A stretch of DNA of 64,000 nt from Bradyrhizobium xenonodulans (GCF_027594865.1 NZ_CP089391.1:3626501-3690500); one strand, 5' to 3'; shown: positions 29,333 to 37,192, counted from the stretch's first letter. The notes: generated by a model from the letters alone, not told the origin. Program-made: numbers and translations.

Positions 29333-30328
29333 ATGACAGGCGCGATGTCGCGACGACGTTTCATCCGGATCAGCGGTGCTGCGGCCGGGCTTGCGCTTGC
29401 GCCGTTGGGACGCGCGGCAGCTTCGAATCGGGACGTGGTCGTCTGGCGCGGCACGATGCTGGGCGCGGTCGCGACGATGCAGATCCACCACGACGATCGC
29501 AGCGAGGCGGAGCGCTTGATCTCGGTGGCTTGCGCCGAGGCACGCCGGCTGGAGCGGCTGTTCAGCCTGTACCGGGACGATTCCGCCTTGGTCGAATTGA
29601 ATCGGACCGGCGTGCTGGTCGATCCAGCCGCCGACATGGTCGAACTGCTGTCCATTTCGCAGCATTACGCCGAACTGACCGGTGGGTTGTTCGATGTGAC
29701 GGTGCAGCCGTTATGGGAGCTCTACGCCGGCCATTTCTCTCGAGAGGATGCGGACCCTGCGGGCCCGCCACAAACGGTGATCCAGGCCGCGCTCGCGCGT
29801 GTCGGATCTGGTCGGCTGGCGGTGCGCCGCGATCGGATCGCGATGCCGCGCGGCATGGCCGTGACCCTGAACGGAATCGCGCAAGGCTACGTGACCGACA
29901 AGGTCGTCGACCTGCTGCGAGCTCACGGCATCGCCCACAGCCTCGTCGACATGGGCGAGACCCGGGCGATCGGATCGCATCCGGACGGCCGCGCCTGGGA
30001 GGTCGGCATCACCGATCCAGAGTTGCCCGGACGGATGCAGTGCGTATTGCCCGTCGTCGACCGTGCGCTCTCGACGTCCGGCGGCTACGGCTTCCAGTTC
30101 GGTCCGCAGGGGCGATTCAACCATCTGTTCGATCCCGCGAGTGGTGCCTGCGGACACCTGTATCGAAGCGTCACCGCCGTCGCCGCAACCGCGACGGCCG
30201 CGGATGCGCTGTCCACGGCTTTCAGCCTGATGGACCAAAAGCGGATTCAGGCGTTGATGTCGGTCGCCGGCATCGAACGTGTTCATCTGATCGAAGCCGC
30301 GGGAACGAGCGTCGATCTCATCGCGTGA
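29333..30328 (+). CDS. nosX: NosX, ApbE-family FAD:protein FMN transferase
   Basis: Transfers FMN from FAD to a Thr on a target protein; in nos clusters the target is NosR, whose D-x-x-S-G-A-T motif lies in the first gene of this operon. It carries a twin-arginine signal (S-R-R-R-F-I-R-I-S at 6-14) and the ApbE domain with F-S-L-Y-R-D-D-S-A-L-V-E-L-N, L-N-G-I-A-Q-G-Y and the late F-N-H-L-F-D-P-A-S-G metal/FAD motif. It begins 10 bases after nosL with GAGGAGG, making it the last gene of nosRZDFYLX. Confidence 0.95.
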   Translation: MTGAMSRRRFIRISGAAAGLALAPLGRAAASNRDVVVWRGTMLGAVATMQIHHDDRSEAERLISVACAEARRLERLFSLYRDDSALVELNRTGVLVDPAADMVELLSISQHYAELTGGLFDVTVQPLWELYAGHFSREDADPAGPPQTVIQAALARVGSGRLAVRRDRIAMPRGMAVTLNGIAQGYVTDKVVDLLRAHGIAHSLVDMGETRAIGSHPDGRAWEVGITDPELPGRMQCVLPVVDRALSTSGGYGFQFGPQGRFNHLFDPASGACGHLYRSVTAVAATATAADALSTAFSLMDQKRIQALMSVAGIERVHLIEAAGTSVDLIA

Positions 30329-30336
30329 CGCCGAGT

Positions 30337-31125
30337 TCACTCGGGCTCACCCCACAGCGCTGTCACGATCGCATCAAGCCCATCTGTCAGCGCCGCCGGT
30401 CCCGGCTGCAAGATGATCGGCGACTTGATCTCGACGATGCGATTGTTGCGCACGGCTGGAAGCTCGTTCCAGCCATCACGCGCGCCGATGCGGGCAGGCA
30501 CGACTTTCTTCCCGCACCAGGATGCGAGGATCACGTCGGGCAATGCCTCGCGCACCGCCTCGGGCGATACGATCCGATCCTTCGCCGCCTGCCGATGGCG
30601 CAGCTCCGGAAACACGTCCGCACCGCCGGCGATCCCGATCAGCTCGGAGACCCAACCGATGCCCGAGATCAACGGATCGTCCCACTCCTCGAAATAGACT
30701 CTTGGAGGCGGCGAGGGGCGGGCCGTCGCAGCGATCGCGGCAAGGCGCCGCTCGAAACCTTGCGCGAGATCCTCCGCGCGTCCGGTCGCGCCGACCAGCG
30801 CGCCCAGCGTGCGGATCATCGCCAAAATCCCGGCGACGTCGCGCTGGTTGAAAACATGGACGTCGACGCCGGCGCGGACGAGGTCGGCGACGATGCCGGC
30901 CTGGAGATCGGAGAAGGCCAGCACCAGATCTGGTTCCAGCGCCAGGATCTTCGGGATGTCAGCGGAGACGAACGCCGAGACCCGCGGCTTCTCGCGCCGC
31001 ACCTGGGGCGGGCGGACGGCATAGCCGGAGACGCCGACGATGCGGTCCTGCTCGCCGAGCAGATACAGCGTTTCGACCGTCTCTTCGGTCAGGCAGACGA
31101 TGCGGCGGGGCGGGAAGTGACGCAT
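30337..31125 (-). CDS. BtuF-like periplasmic-binding-protein fold without signal peptide
   Basis: Resembles the substrate-binding proteins of cobalamin or ferric-siderophore ABC importers (262 residues; R-I-V-C-L-T-E-E-T-V-E-T-L-Y-L-L-G at the start, I-L-A-L-E-P-D-L-V-L-A-F-S, and the late R-I-V-E-I-K). The N-terminus is charged (M-R-H-F-P-P-R-R-I) and there is no signal peptide or lipobox, so the protein is probably cytoplasmic. No permease or ATPase neighbours exist. It converges on nosX with an eight-base gap. Possibly a cobalamin- or corrinoid-binding intracellular protein; function uncertain. Confidence 0.82.
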   Translation of the reverse strand: MRHFPPRRIVCLTEETVETLYLLGEQDRIVGVSGYAVRPPQVRREKPRVSAFVSADIPKILALEPDLVLAFSDLQAGIVADLVRAGVDVHVFNQRDVAGILAMIRTLGALVGATGRAEDLAQGFERRLAAIAATARPSPPPRVYFEEWDDPLISGIGWVSELIGIAGGADVFPELRHRQAAKDRIVSPEAVREALPDVILASWCGKKVVPARIGARDGWNELPAVRNNRIVEIKSPIILQPGPAALTDGLDAIVTALWGEPE

Positions 31126-31244
31126 GGGGGGAGCATATGCGCAAATGTGGGCGCCGATGTCAGCACGGCCATTACCTCAGACGTCATTGCTTTGCCGCGC
31201 GAAGCCATTCACGCTGAGACAACAATGCATTGGGAGGAGATCTG

Positions 31245-31643
31245 ATGACGCCGCTCGAGAAACTTAAAGCGATGAAGATGCCGTTCGCCGAGCTCAAGGG
31301 CGTCGAATTCGTCGAGGCCGACAAGGACCGTGTGGTGGCGCGGATGATGGTCCGCCCCGATCTCTGCACGCTCCATCACACCATTCATGGCGGCGCGGTG
31401 ATGGCGCTCGCGGATTCCGTTGGCGCGGCCGCGACCGTGATCAATCTGCCAGAGGACGCCAAGGGCACCACGACGCTTGAGAGCAAGACCAACTTCATCG
31501 GCGGCGCGAAGGAGGGAACCACTGTCATCGCCACGGCTACCCCGGTCCACCGGGGGCGGCGGACCCAGGTCTGGACCACCCGGTTGGAAACCGAGGACGG
31601 CAGGCTCGTCGCCTTGGTGACCCAGACACAGTTGATCCTGTAA
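31245..31643 (+). CDS. Hotdog-fold thioesterase (PaaI-like)
   Basis: A 132-residue single-domain hotdog protein. The central helix carries H-H-T-I-H-G-G-A-V-M-A-L-A-D, the catalytic-loop signature of the PaaI/YiiD-type acyl-CoA thioesterases, and the last strands end in Q-T-Q-L-I-L. GGAGGAG lies six to eight bases before the ATG at 31245. It stands alone, divergent from the BtuF-like gene. The acyl-CoA substrate is unknown. Confidence 0.88.
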   Translation: MTPLEKLKAMKMPFAELKGVEFVEADKDRVVARMMVRPDLCTLHHTIHGGAVMALADSVGAAATVINLPEDAKGTTTLESKTNFIGGAKEGTTVIATATPVHRGRRTQVWTTRLETEDGRLVALVTQTQLIL

Positions 31644-31713
31644 GACTACGGGACCTTGATTTTGTTAACGAATTAGTCGCTCCCGATGCCCGAAACTTGG
31701 GCAGGTTTCCGCC

Positions 31714-31742
31714 TTGAAAAACTTGTTGCGATGCACAATATA
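31714..31742 (+). promoter_or_regulatory. Candidate housekeeping promoter of the GNAT gene
   Basis: TTGAAA (31714-31719), 17-base spacer, AATATA (31737-31742), in an otherwise gene-free spacer of 152 bases. It is followed by AAGAGGAG and the GTG start at 31796. The spacing and the A/T-rich minus-10 region fit a sigma-70-type promoter. Confidence 0.5.
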
Positions 31743-31795
31743 GGAAGCCTAGGGATTCGAACGCCTCCTCGAGGGACACCAAGAGGAGTTTTGAC

Positions 31796-32407
31796 GTGGT
31801 ACTTGAAGACACCGTCCGCACGCCGACCATGCCGGGCTATGTGCGGACCCTGAGCCAGCAGGAAGAATTGCCGCTTCTGCGCGATCATCTGCTGAGGCTC
31901 GATGCCGCAAGCCGGCACGACCGTTTCAACGGCTTTCTCGACGACAGCTTTATCGAGCGTTACGCCGCCCGTTGCGCCGAGGACGGAACCGTGGTCGTCG
32001 CCTACATCGTCGACGGCGTGGTCCGTGGTGCGGCCGAGCTGCATCCGCCGGAGGGTGATTCGCTGCCCGAGGTTGCCTTCAGCGTGGAAGCTTCGGCACG
32101 CCGCCAGAATGTCGGCACCGTGCTGTTCAGCCGCCTGATCGCGGAAGCGCGTTGGAAGGGTTTCAAGCGCCTGCGCATCACGACCGGCGCGGAGAATCAC
32201 GCCATGCGGGCGCTCGCCAGGAAGTTCGGCGCGCATCTGCAATTCCGTCATGGCGAATCGACCGGCACGATTGATCTCGCCAAGACGCCGGAGGCCGAGC
32301 TCGCTGATCTCGCTGCCTCGCCGTTCACCGCTGGCCGCGCGCTCCTCAGCCTCAACTCGACCTGCTGGAAGATCATCTCCGCCATGTACGGCAATCGCGC
32401 TGCCTGA
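31796..32407 (+). CDS. GNAT-family N-acetyltransferase
   Basis: A 203-residue acetyltransferase. The acetyl-CoA-binding loop A-S-A-R-R-Q-N-V-G-T-V-L-F (about 100-112) replaces the usual Q/R-x-x-G-x-G/A with R-Q-N-V-G-T; the following strand R-L-R-I-T-T-G-A-E-N-H-A-M-R-A-L-A-R-K-F-G-A is a typical C-terminal GNAT half. The start is GTG with AGGAG eight bases upstream. The substrate is unknown. Transcription ends at a strong hairpin just downstream. Confidence 0.85.
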   Translation: MVLEDTVRTPTMPGYVRTLSQQEELPLLRDHLLRLDAASRHDRFNGFLDDSFIERYAARCAEDGTVVVAYIVDGVVRGAAELHPPEGDSLPEVAFSVEASARRQNVGTVLFSRLIAEARWKGFKRLRITTGAENHAMRALARKFGAHLQFRHGESTGTIDLAKTPEAELADLAASPFTAGRALLSLNSTCWKIISAMYGNRAA

Positions 32408-32431
32408 CCATAAACGCGGACAGGAATCAAA

Positions 32432-32465
32432 AAGCGGACCGGCAAAACCGGTCCGCTTTCGTTTT
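32432..32465. terminator. Bidirectional intrinsic terminator
   Basis: A perfect 11-bp stem AAGCGGACCGG / CCGGTCCGCTT (32432-32442 and 32448-32458) around a five-base loop, with A-rich sequence before and CGTTTT after. It sits between two convergent genes and can serve both. Confidence 0.88.
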
Positions 32466-32485
32466 GGGCTAAGAGATTTAAGCGC

Positions 32486-32791
32486 TCAGGTGCCGGTGCG
32501 CTTGTCGTTGCCGAAACGACGGACGACGCGGCGTTCGACCACCACCGAGCGCTGCGCACCCTGTTCGCCGGCAATCACGCGCGTGGCGGTGATGCGGCTG
32601 TTGGTGCGGGCCTGCTTCTTCACCTCGGCCTGCACGACATCGAGCGGCATCCCCATCAGCGCTGCGGCGATCTCGGCCTGCTGCTCCTGATCGTCGGTGA
32701 TCCCGACGGCGGCGAAGATCGCCTCGTCCAGGGTCGGCGGATCGTGGCGCACGCGCCGCGTGCCATATTTGGTATTCCAGTCTGCGCTCAT
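32486..32791 (-). CDS. Small soluble hypothetical protein, 101 aa
   Basis: I do not recognise a named family. The start ATG at 32791 has GAGG six bases upstream. The protein is charged and soluble, with a helix-forming centre (T-L-D-E-A-I-F-A-A-V-G-I-T-D-D-Q-E-Q-Q-A-E) followed by a basic C-terminal third (R-S-V-V-V-E-R-R-V-V-R-R-F-G-N-D-K-R). It has no signal peptide or cysteines. The G/C-rich third codon positions and the shared terminator with the GNAT gene support a real gene. Confidence 0.75.
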   Translation of the reverse strand: MSADWNTKYGTRRVRHDPPTLDEAIFAAVGITDDQEQQAEIAAALMGMPLDVVQAEVKKQARTNSRITATRVIAGEQGAQRSVVVERRVVRRFGNDKRTGT

Positions 32792-32876
32792 AACGGCCTC
32801 GTTTCGATGCCGGGATACCTAGTGCCGTCGATGTTGCATTGCAATATGAATTTGGTGTGGCATCTCAGCTATGCAC

Positions 32877-33176
32877 TCACAGCTTCTCGAGCCTGCTTGC
32901 GTCGTAAAGTTCAAGCGTGGCCGGCCCTGTGGCAAGTGAGCGCAAGGTGCGGGCGAACTCGCCGGACGCAGGTACCGCAAAGTGGGTGGCGAGGGCGGCG
33001 CGGTCGGCCCATTGCTCGAAGAACACCAGCCTGAGCGGGTTCTCGCAGTCGACATGCACGGCATGCGAGATGCAGCCGGGCTCCTGCCGCGACCGGTGAA
33101 CATGCTCGAGGCTCAGGCGGCGCGCCTCCTCGAACGTCTCGGGTCGGACCGTCACGCTGCCAGTTACAACGATCAT
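32877..33176 (-). CDS. Antibiotic biosynthesis monooxygenase-like (ABM/YgiN) protein
   Basis: A 99-residue dimeric alpha-beta barrel protein. The N-terminal I-V-V-T-G-S-V-T-V-R-P, central R-S-R-Q-E-P-G-C-I-S-H and F-F-E-Q-W-A-D-R-A-A-L-A-T-H match the ABM domain, as in putative quinol monooxygenases. GGGAG lies seven bases before the ATG. The gene lies downstream of the DUF2161 gene on the same strand; the spacer between them contains a 31-bp tandem duplication. Confidence 0.87.
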   Translation of the reverse strand: MIVVTGSVTVRPETFEEARRLSLEHVHRSRQEPGCISHAVHVDCENPLRLVFFEQWADRAALATHFAVPASGEFARTLRSLATGPATLELYDASRLEKL

Positions 33177-33192
33177 GCGACGTCTCCCGATG

Positions 33193-33261
33193 TGCCGTTA
33201 GGGCGGTGATGCCTCGCGGCTGGTGCCGTTAGGGCGGTGATGCCTCGCGGCTGGTGCCGTT
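33193..33261. repeat. 31-bp tandem duplication across the end of the DUF2161 gene
   Basis: Two exact 31-base copies (33193-33223 and 33224-33254) and the first seven bases of a third. The stop codon of the DUF2161-type gene (TAA at 33229-33231 on the minus strand) lies inside the second copy, so its last codons and stop are duplicated downstream. The unit is not a multiple of three. Looks like a recent slippage event. Confidence 0.9.
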
Positions 33262-33915
33262 GACCGGAGCCTGCGGCCAGCGTTTCAGCGCCGCGCGTCC
33301 GGCCTCGGTCAGCCCGTAGATTCCCCGCTCAGTGCGTTCGAACCAGCCATACACGTTGTTAAGCATAATCTTGCCGACATCGGGACAACGTTGGCGCAAC
33401 TCACGCACCTTTCGCGGCCCATCGGCCAGTTCCGACGCGCACGCCAGCGCCTGCTGGCGATAGGCGGTCATGATCGGTGCGCGCGTGCTGCCGCCCAGCA
33501 CCGGATCGCCCTGGCGGCGCTGATGCTCGGCGACGAGGCGCGAGCGGACCTTCGGCTCGCGGCGCGGCGCGGCCGTCGGCGGCTTCACCAGCACTTCGAC
33601 CTGGCCGCGGTCGGTCACCCCCAGCATGCCGAAGCCGAGGCGGCGGCAGAGATTGCGATAGCGCGCATCGCTCTCGCGTCCCTTGCCGCGCGCTGACATC
33701 CTTGCGGCAATCCAGACCTCGTCGCCGGCCGGCGCACGGTCGACCGCCTGGAGGATCAGCTCGAGATTGAACGCGAGCTTGAGCTCGCCGATCACCACGA
33801 CCGGCGGATCGCCGGCGCTGAGGCCGACGAGATCGCAGCCGCCGATCTCACCCTTGACGGTGAAGCCGAGCTCTTCGAGGAAACGTTTGACGGGCAGGTA
33901 GAGCGTGGTTTCCAA
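33229..33915 (-). CDS. DUF2161 protein with PD-(D/E)XK nuclease-like fold
   Basis: A 228-residue protein of the DUF2161 family. The catalytic signature of a PD-(D/E)XK phosphodiesterase is visible: G-G-C-D-L-V-G-L, then V-V-V-I-G-E-L-K-L (E-x-K). The C-terminal half has a winged-helix-like segment (G-K-I-M-L-N-N-V-Y-G-W-F-E-R-T-E-R-G-I-Y-G-L). The TTG at 33915 is taken as start because GGAAG lies six bases upstream and the family begins with ETTLYLPVKRFLE-like sequence; the frame is open to 34065. Role unknown, possibly DNA repair or restriction-related. Confidence 0.8.
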   Translation of the reverse strand: METTLYLPVKRFLEELGFTVKGEIGGCDLVGLSAGDPPVVVIGELKLAFNLELILQAVDRAPAGDEVWIAARMSARGKGRESDARYRNLCRRLGFGMLGVTDRGQVEVLVKPPTAAPRREPKVRSRLVAEHQRRQGDPVLGGSTRAPIMTAYRQQALACASELADGPRKVRELRQRCPDVGKIMLNNVYGWFERTERGIYGLTEAGRAALKRWPQAPVNGTSREASPP

Positions 33916-34058
33916 GGAAAGCTTCCGAGTCTTGCGTTCGGATCCGAGAATCAGTTGCTGGCAGTGTAGCCCGGATCGGACTCGGAGCTCTGCGCCATTT
34001 GATCGGGAACCCATGGTGCGGCTATTCTGCGGACGGGACAGCCGGGCGGCTTGCAGCC

Positions 34059-34406
34059 ATGACAATCAGGAACGGGCTCTATCACATCCGGATCGAGATG
34101 CTGGATGCCGTCCAGGGCGGCAACCAGGGCGTCATGGTGCTGCGCGACGGCGCCATGCGGGGCGGCGATTCATTTTTCTTCGCCTACGGCAGCTACACCT
34201 CAGCCAACGGCAAGTGGAAGGGCGAGCTGACCAACGAGGAACACTCACCCTCGTTCGACGAGCGCCCGGTGTGGGGCCGCAAGATCGTGACCATCGGCTT
34301 CAGCGGCACCTATAATGACGAGACGGCGTACGGCGAAGGCATTGCGCTCGCCGGAAAGCAGAGCATCCGTTTCAAGGGCAACTTGCGGCTATTGGTGCCG
34401 GACTAA
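34059..34406 (+). CDS. GrlR-like protein, single domain (115 aa)
   Basis: Resembles the GrlR family (the fold of the enteropathogenic E. coli T3SS repressor): N-G-L-Y-H-I-R-I-E-M-L-D, then V-M-V-L-R-D-G-A-M-R-G-G-D-S-F-F-F-A-Y-G-S-Y. The C-terminal half ends I-G-F-S-G-T-Y-N-D-E and L-A-G-K-Q-S-I-R-F-K. Its single domain corresponds to the second domain of the two longer relatives at 39168 and 42498. No type III secretion genes lie here. The stop TAA at 34404-34406 overlaps the stop of the convergent SDR gene. It may bind a protein or a ligand; function unknown. Confidence 0.75.
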   Translation: MTIRNGLYHIRIEMLDAVQGGNQGVMVLRDGAMRGGDSFFFAYGSYTSANGKWKGELTNEEHSPSFDERPVWGRKIVTIGFSGTYNDETAYGEGIALAGKQSIRFKGNLRLLVPD

Positions 34407-35083
34407 ACCCGCCCGCCGACCGGGATCAGCGCGCCGGTGATACCGCTCGCGGCATCGCTCACGAGGAACAGGATCACCTCCGCGAGCTCGTGCGGCGTCA
34501 CCCATTTGGAAAAATCGGCTGTCGGCATGTCGGCACGGTTGGCCTGGGTGTCGATGATCGAGGGCAGCACCGCGTTCACCGTGACCTTGCCTTTCCACTC
34601 GCTGGCAAGTGCCTCGGTGAGGCGATGCACGCCGGCCTTCGACGCGGCATAGGGGCCCATGCCGGAGCCGGCCTGAAGCGCGCCCATGGCGCCGATGTTG
34701 ACGATGCGGCCGGCGTTGGAGGAGGCCAGATGCGGCAGCGCCGCGCGCGATGTGTTGAGCGCGGTCAGTACATTGAGCGCGTGCATACGCTGCCAGGTCT
34801 TGACGTCGCCGTCGCCGACGGTCTCGAAGGCAAAGCCGCCGGCAATGTTGATCAGCGCGTCGAGCCGGCCGAAATGTTTTGCAGCAGCTTCGACCGCCGC
34901 CTTCGCCTGCGCCGCATCGGACAGGTCGACGCCGCCGATCTCGATGCTTTCAGCCGTTGCAGAGACTTGCGAGGGCGCATGATCGACGCCGGCAATGCGC
35001 GCGCCGCGTGACTGCGCAATCTCGGCGACCACCTTGCCGAGCGCTCCGAGCGCACCGGTGATGACGATGACTTTTCCTTGCAC
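34403..35083 (-). CDS. Short-chain dehydrogenase/reductase (SDR)
   Basis: An NAD(P)-dependent oxidoreductase of 226 residues. It has the T-G-A-L-G-A-L-G nucleotide-binding loop, D-L-S-D for the adenine ring, N-I-A-G-G, and the catalytic Y-A-A-S-K with upstream Ser (I-G-A-M-G-A region). The substrate cannot be told. The stop overlaps the convergent GrlR-like gene in a CTAA arrangement, so no terminator separates the two genes. Confidence 0.9.
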   Translation of the reverse strand: MQGKVIVITGALGALGKVVAEIAQSRGARIAGVDHAPSQVSATAESIEIGGVDLSDAAQAKAAVEAAAKHFGRLDALINIAGGFAFETVGDGDVKTWQRMHALNVLTALNTSRAALPHLASSNAGRIVNIGAMGALQAGSGMGPYAASKAGVHRLTEALASEWKGKVTVNAVLPSIIDTQANRADMPTADFSKWVTPHELAEVILFLVSDAASGITGALIPVGGRV

Positions 35084-35202
35084 GACGCTCTCCGTCGGTT
35101 CAGTTCACGTCGACTATTGCTCTCCGTGAACTGGACTTGCAATGGCGGCGGCCCTGCAATTGGGCTATAGATGCAACTTTAGATCGTAGAGGAGGTTGTT
35201 TC

Positions 35203-35994
35203 ATGCCTGACAATTTTCCAACCCTCGAATTTCCCGCCTCGATCGTTGACCTCAAACATCCGCTGGACAATTTTCGAGCCGCGCTGGCCGGAACGGGGCC
35301 CGTACGCATCGTGGCGATGGGGTCGTCTTCGACGGCCGGACTCGACAATGTCGTTGCCTATCCCGCACGGCTCGAACTGTATTTGAGAAAACACTTCAAG
35401 GAACACGATCAGCGTCCAAACATCCGGATCGACGTGTTCAACCGGGGCAAGGGCGGCGAAGAAGCGAACCTGGAAGTGCCTCGGTTCAACGACGACATCT
35501 TTGCTGACAATCCATCGCTGGTGCTCTGGCAGGTCGGAACCAACGCCGTCTTCCGCCAGAAGGAGTTCAACTTCAATGAGGTGGTTCGCAAAATCGCAGA
35601 GGGATTGAAACTCCTGCGCGACCATCCGACCATCGATGTCGTGCTGATCGATCCGCAATACACGACGGCCATGCAGTACGACGACAACGCCGAGCTGGCC
35701 GAAAAGATGGTTTCAGCGATCCGAGCCGCTGCGCAAGACGCCGAGGTCAACCTGTTCCAGCGCTGGGCGCTGATGCGGCATTGGCACGTCTACAACAAGG
35801 CGTCGTTCGAACAGCTCGTTGCTCCGGACGATGGGCTGCTGCTGCACCAGAGCGACTGGAACACAATGCACGTCGCCCGCGCCCTTCGATCGGCGCTCCT
35901 CAAGGCCACCGGAGCCACGCAGAAATGCGGGTGCTTGATTACGACTGCAGATAACGCGCCCGCAGCGCCTCCCGCTCCGGTGGGCCAATCTTGA
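35203..35994 (+). CDS. SGNH/GDSL-type hydrolase
   Basis: A lipase/esterase-like enzyme of the SGNH superfamily, 263 residues, no signal peptide. Block I is I-V-A-M-G-S-S-S-T-A-G (Ser nucleophile), block II includes R-G-K-G-G-E-E, block III W-Q-V-G-T-N-A-V, and the late S-D-W-N-T-M-H supplies Asp and His. AGGAGG lies eight bases before the ATG. Its 3' end overlaps the convergent phosphatase gene by 56 bases. The natural substrate is unknown. Confidence 0.87.
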   Translation: MPDNFPTLEFPASIVDLKHPLDNFRAALAGTGPVRIVAMGSSSTAGLDNVVAYPARLELYLRKHFKEHDQRPNIRIDVFNRGKGGEEANLEVPRFNDDIFADNPSLVLWQVGTNAVFRQKEFNFNEVVRKIAEGLKLLRDHPTIDVVLIDPQYTTAMQYDDNAELAEKMVSAIRAAAQDAEVNLFQRWALMRHWHVYNKASFEQLVAPDDGLLLHQSDWNTMHVARALRSALLKATGATQKCGCLITTADNAPAAPPAPVGQS

Positions 35995-36697
35995 GCCCGT
36001 CGCGCAGATAGGTTTCGAGATCGCCGTAGTCCTTGCCGACGGCTTCGAACGCAGCCGCAAGGTAAGAGGCCTCGACGCTGCCGATGGCATTGCGTACGTC
36101 CTCGGGCAGGTCGGTGGCCGCCGCCGCATCGCGCTTGTAGTGCTGATTGGTCAGCAGATAGTCCTCGGCGATGATGTCGTCCGCGACGCCGAGCGCATGC
36201 AGGATCAGGGCGCTGGCAAAACCGGTGCGGTCCTTGCCGGCGGTGCAGTGAATGACGAGCGGCGCGCGGTCTTCGAGGAGATGACCGAACAGCGTGCGAA
36301 AGCTCTGTGTGTTGTGGCGGACATAGTTGCGGTAGGATTCGCGCATGAGCTCGAGCGCGACCGGCGCAGTCAGCGCGCCCCTGGCGAGCTCGGTGCGCAG
36401 CGCGGCGACGACCGTCGGCTCGATCGGCAGCGAATACACGGCGATCTCGTTCACCACGCAGACCCCTGCGGCGCGCTCTTCGACGCCGCGGAAGTCGAAG
36501 GCGCATTTGACGCCCAGCGCTCGGACGATCTCGACATCGGCCGCGGTGAGGTGGCCGAGATGGTTGGAGCGGAAGATGTGCCGCCAGCGCGTGGTGCGGC
36601 CATCCGAAGTCGGGTAGCCGCCGAGGTCGCGGAAATTACTGGCGCCTTGCAGGGCGAGGTGGCGGGCAGGGGAGTCTTTTAGCGAGGAGTCTGGCAT
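35939..36697 (-). CDS. Tyrosine-protein phosphatase family enzyme
   Basis: A 252-residue protein with the phosphatase P-loop H-C-T-A-G-K-D-R-T-G (Cys-x5-Arg), an early R-D-L-G-G-Y and L-G-V-K-C-A-F-D-F-R-G-V-E-E-R. This matches the family of bacterial dual-specificity/tyrosine-type (MptpB-like) phosphatases. Substrates may be phosphotyrosine or phosphoinositide. The ATG at 36697 is chosen as the start of the conserved region. It is divergent from the MliC-like gene. Confidence 0.88.
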   Translation of the reverse strand: MPDSSLKDSPARHLALQGASNFRDLGGYPTSDGRTTRWRHIFRSNHLGHLTAADVEIVRALGVKCAFDFRGVEERAAGVCVVNEIAVYSLPIEPTVVAALRTELARGALTAPVALELMRESYRNYVRHNTQSFRTLFGHLLEDRAPLVIHCTAGKDRTGFASALILHALGVADDIIAEDYLLTNQHYKRDAAAATDLPEDVRNAIGSVEASYLAAAFEAVGKDYGDLETYLRDGLKIGPPEREALRARYLQS

Positions 36698-36767
36698 GAG
36701 ATCAGCTTGGGTTATGTTTCCATCGGACGCACGGCGGGCGTCCTTGGGGTCTATACAGGGGGCGATC

Positions 36768-37079
36768 ATGGGCAGGCACAAGGCCATTCTTTTGGCGATC
36801 ACCATGCTGGCGGGCGGAATTGTCAGTGCAGGGCTCGCCGAGGCGCAGACGTTCCGGACCTATCGCTGCGCCGATGGTACGCAGTTCATCGTGGGGTTTT
36901 ATGACGACGACAAGCGCGCCTTCCTCCAGATCGACGGCGAGCCCGTTACCCTCGCCAAGCGGCTGGCGGTCTCCGGGATCCGCTATTCGGGGGCGGGGAT
37001 CACGCTTGTCATCGGCAAGAGCGGGGCCACCACGGTCAAGCATCTGAAGCGGCCGGCGACGGCCTGCGCGGTGGTCTGA
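36768..37079 (+). CDS. MliC-like periplasmic lysozyme-inhibitor family protein
   Basis: A 103-residue protein with a signal peptide (M-G-R-H-K-A-I-L-L-A-I-T-M-L-A-G-G, cleavage near A-E-A-Q) and a single MliC/PliC-type domain: Y-R-C-A-D-G-T-Q-F-I-V-G-F-Y, then L-A-V-S-G-I-R-Y and L-V-I-G-K-S-G. Family members inhibit c-type lysozyme. There is no lipobox Cys, so it is soluble in the periplasm. AGGGGG precedes the ATG. A strong bidirectional hairpin follows. Confidence 0.8.
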   Translation: MGRHKAILLAITMLAGGIVSAGLAEAQTFRTYRCADGTQFIVGFYDDDKRAFLQIDGEPVTLAKRLAVSGIRYSGAGITLVIGKSGATTVKHLKRPATACAVV

Positions 37080-37102
37080 ACGGCGGCGTTGCCGCAAGAA
37101 TC

Positions 37103-37138
37103 AAAAAGGGCCGAAACCTCGTTGTTTCGACCCTTTTT
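37103..37138. terminator. Bidirectional intrinsic terminator
   Basis: AAAAAGGG-C-CGAAAC / GTTTCG-A-CCCTTTTT with a six-base loop (37118-37123) and one mismatched pair. A-run on the left and T-run on the right allow it to end both the MliC-like gene and the convergent GstI-like gene. Confidence 0.9.
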
Positions 37139-37192
37139 CAAGTTGCGCCGACCGCTCGAGAGAGCGCGGCTTTATCAAACCAGCCACAGGCA

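Noticed and set aside
31126..31244. Cobalamin riboswitch ahead of the BtuF-like gene
   Set aside because: The leader is short and shows no B12-box-like sequence.
33193..33261. Possible CRISPR-like direct repeat
   Set aside because: Copies are directly adjacent without spacers and only two in number, so it is a tandem duplication.
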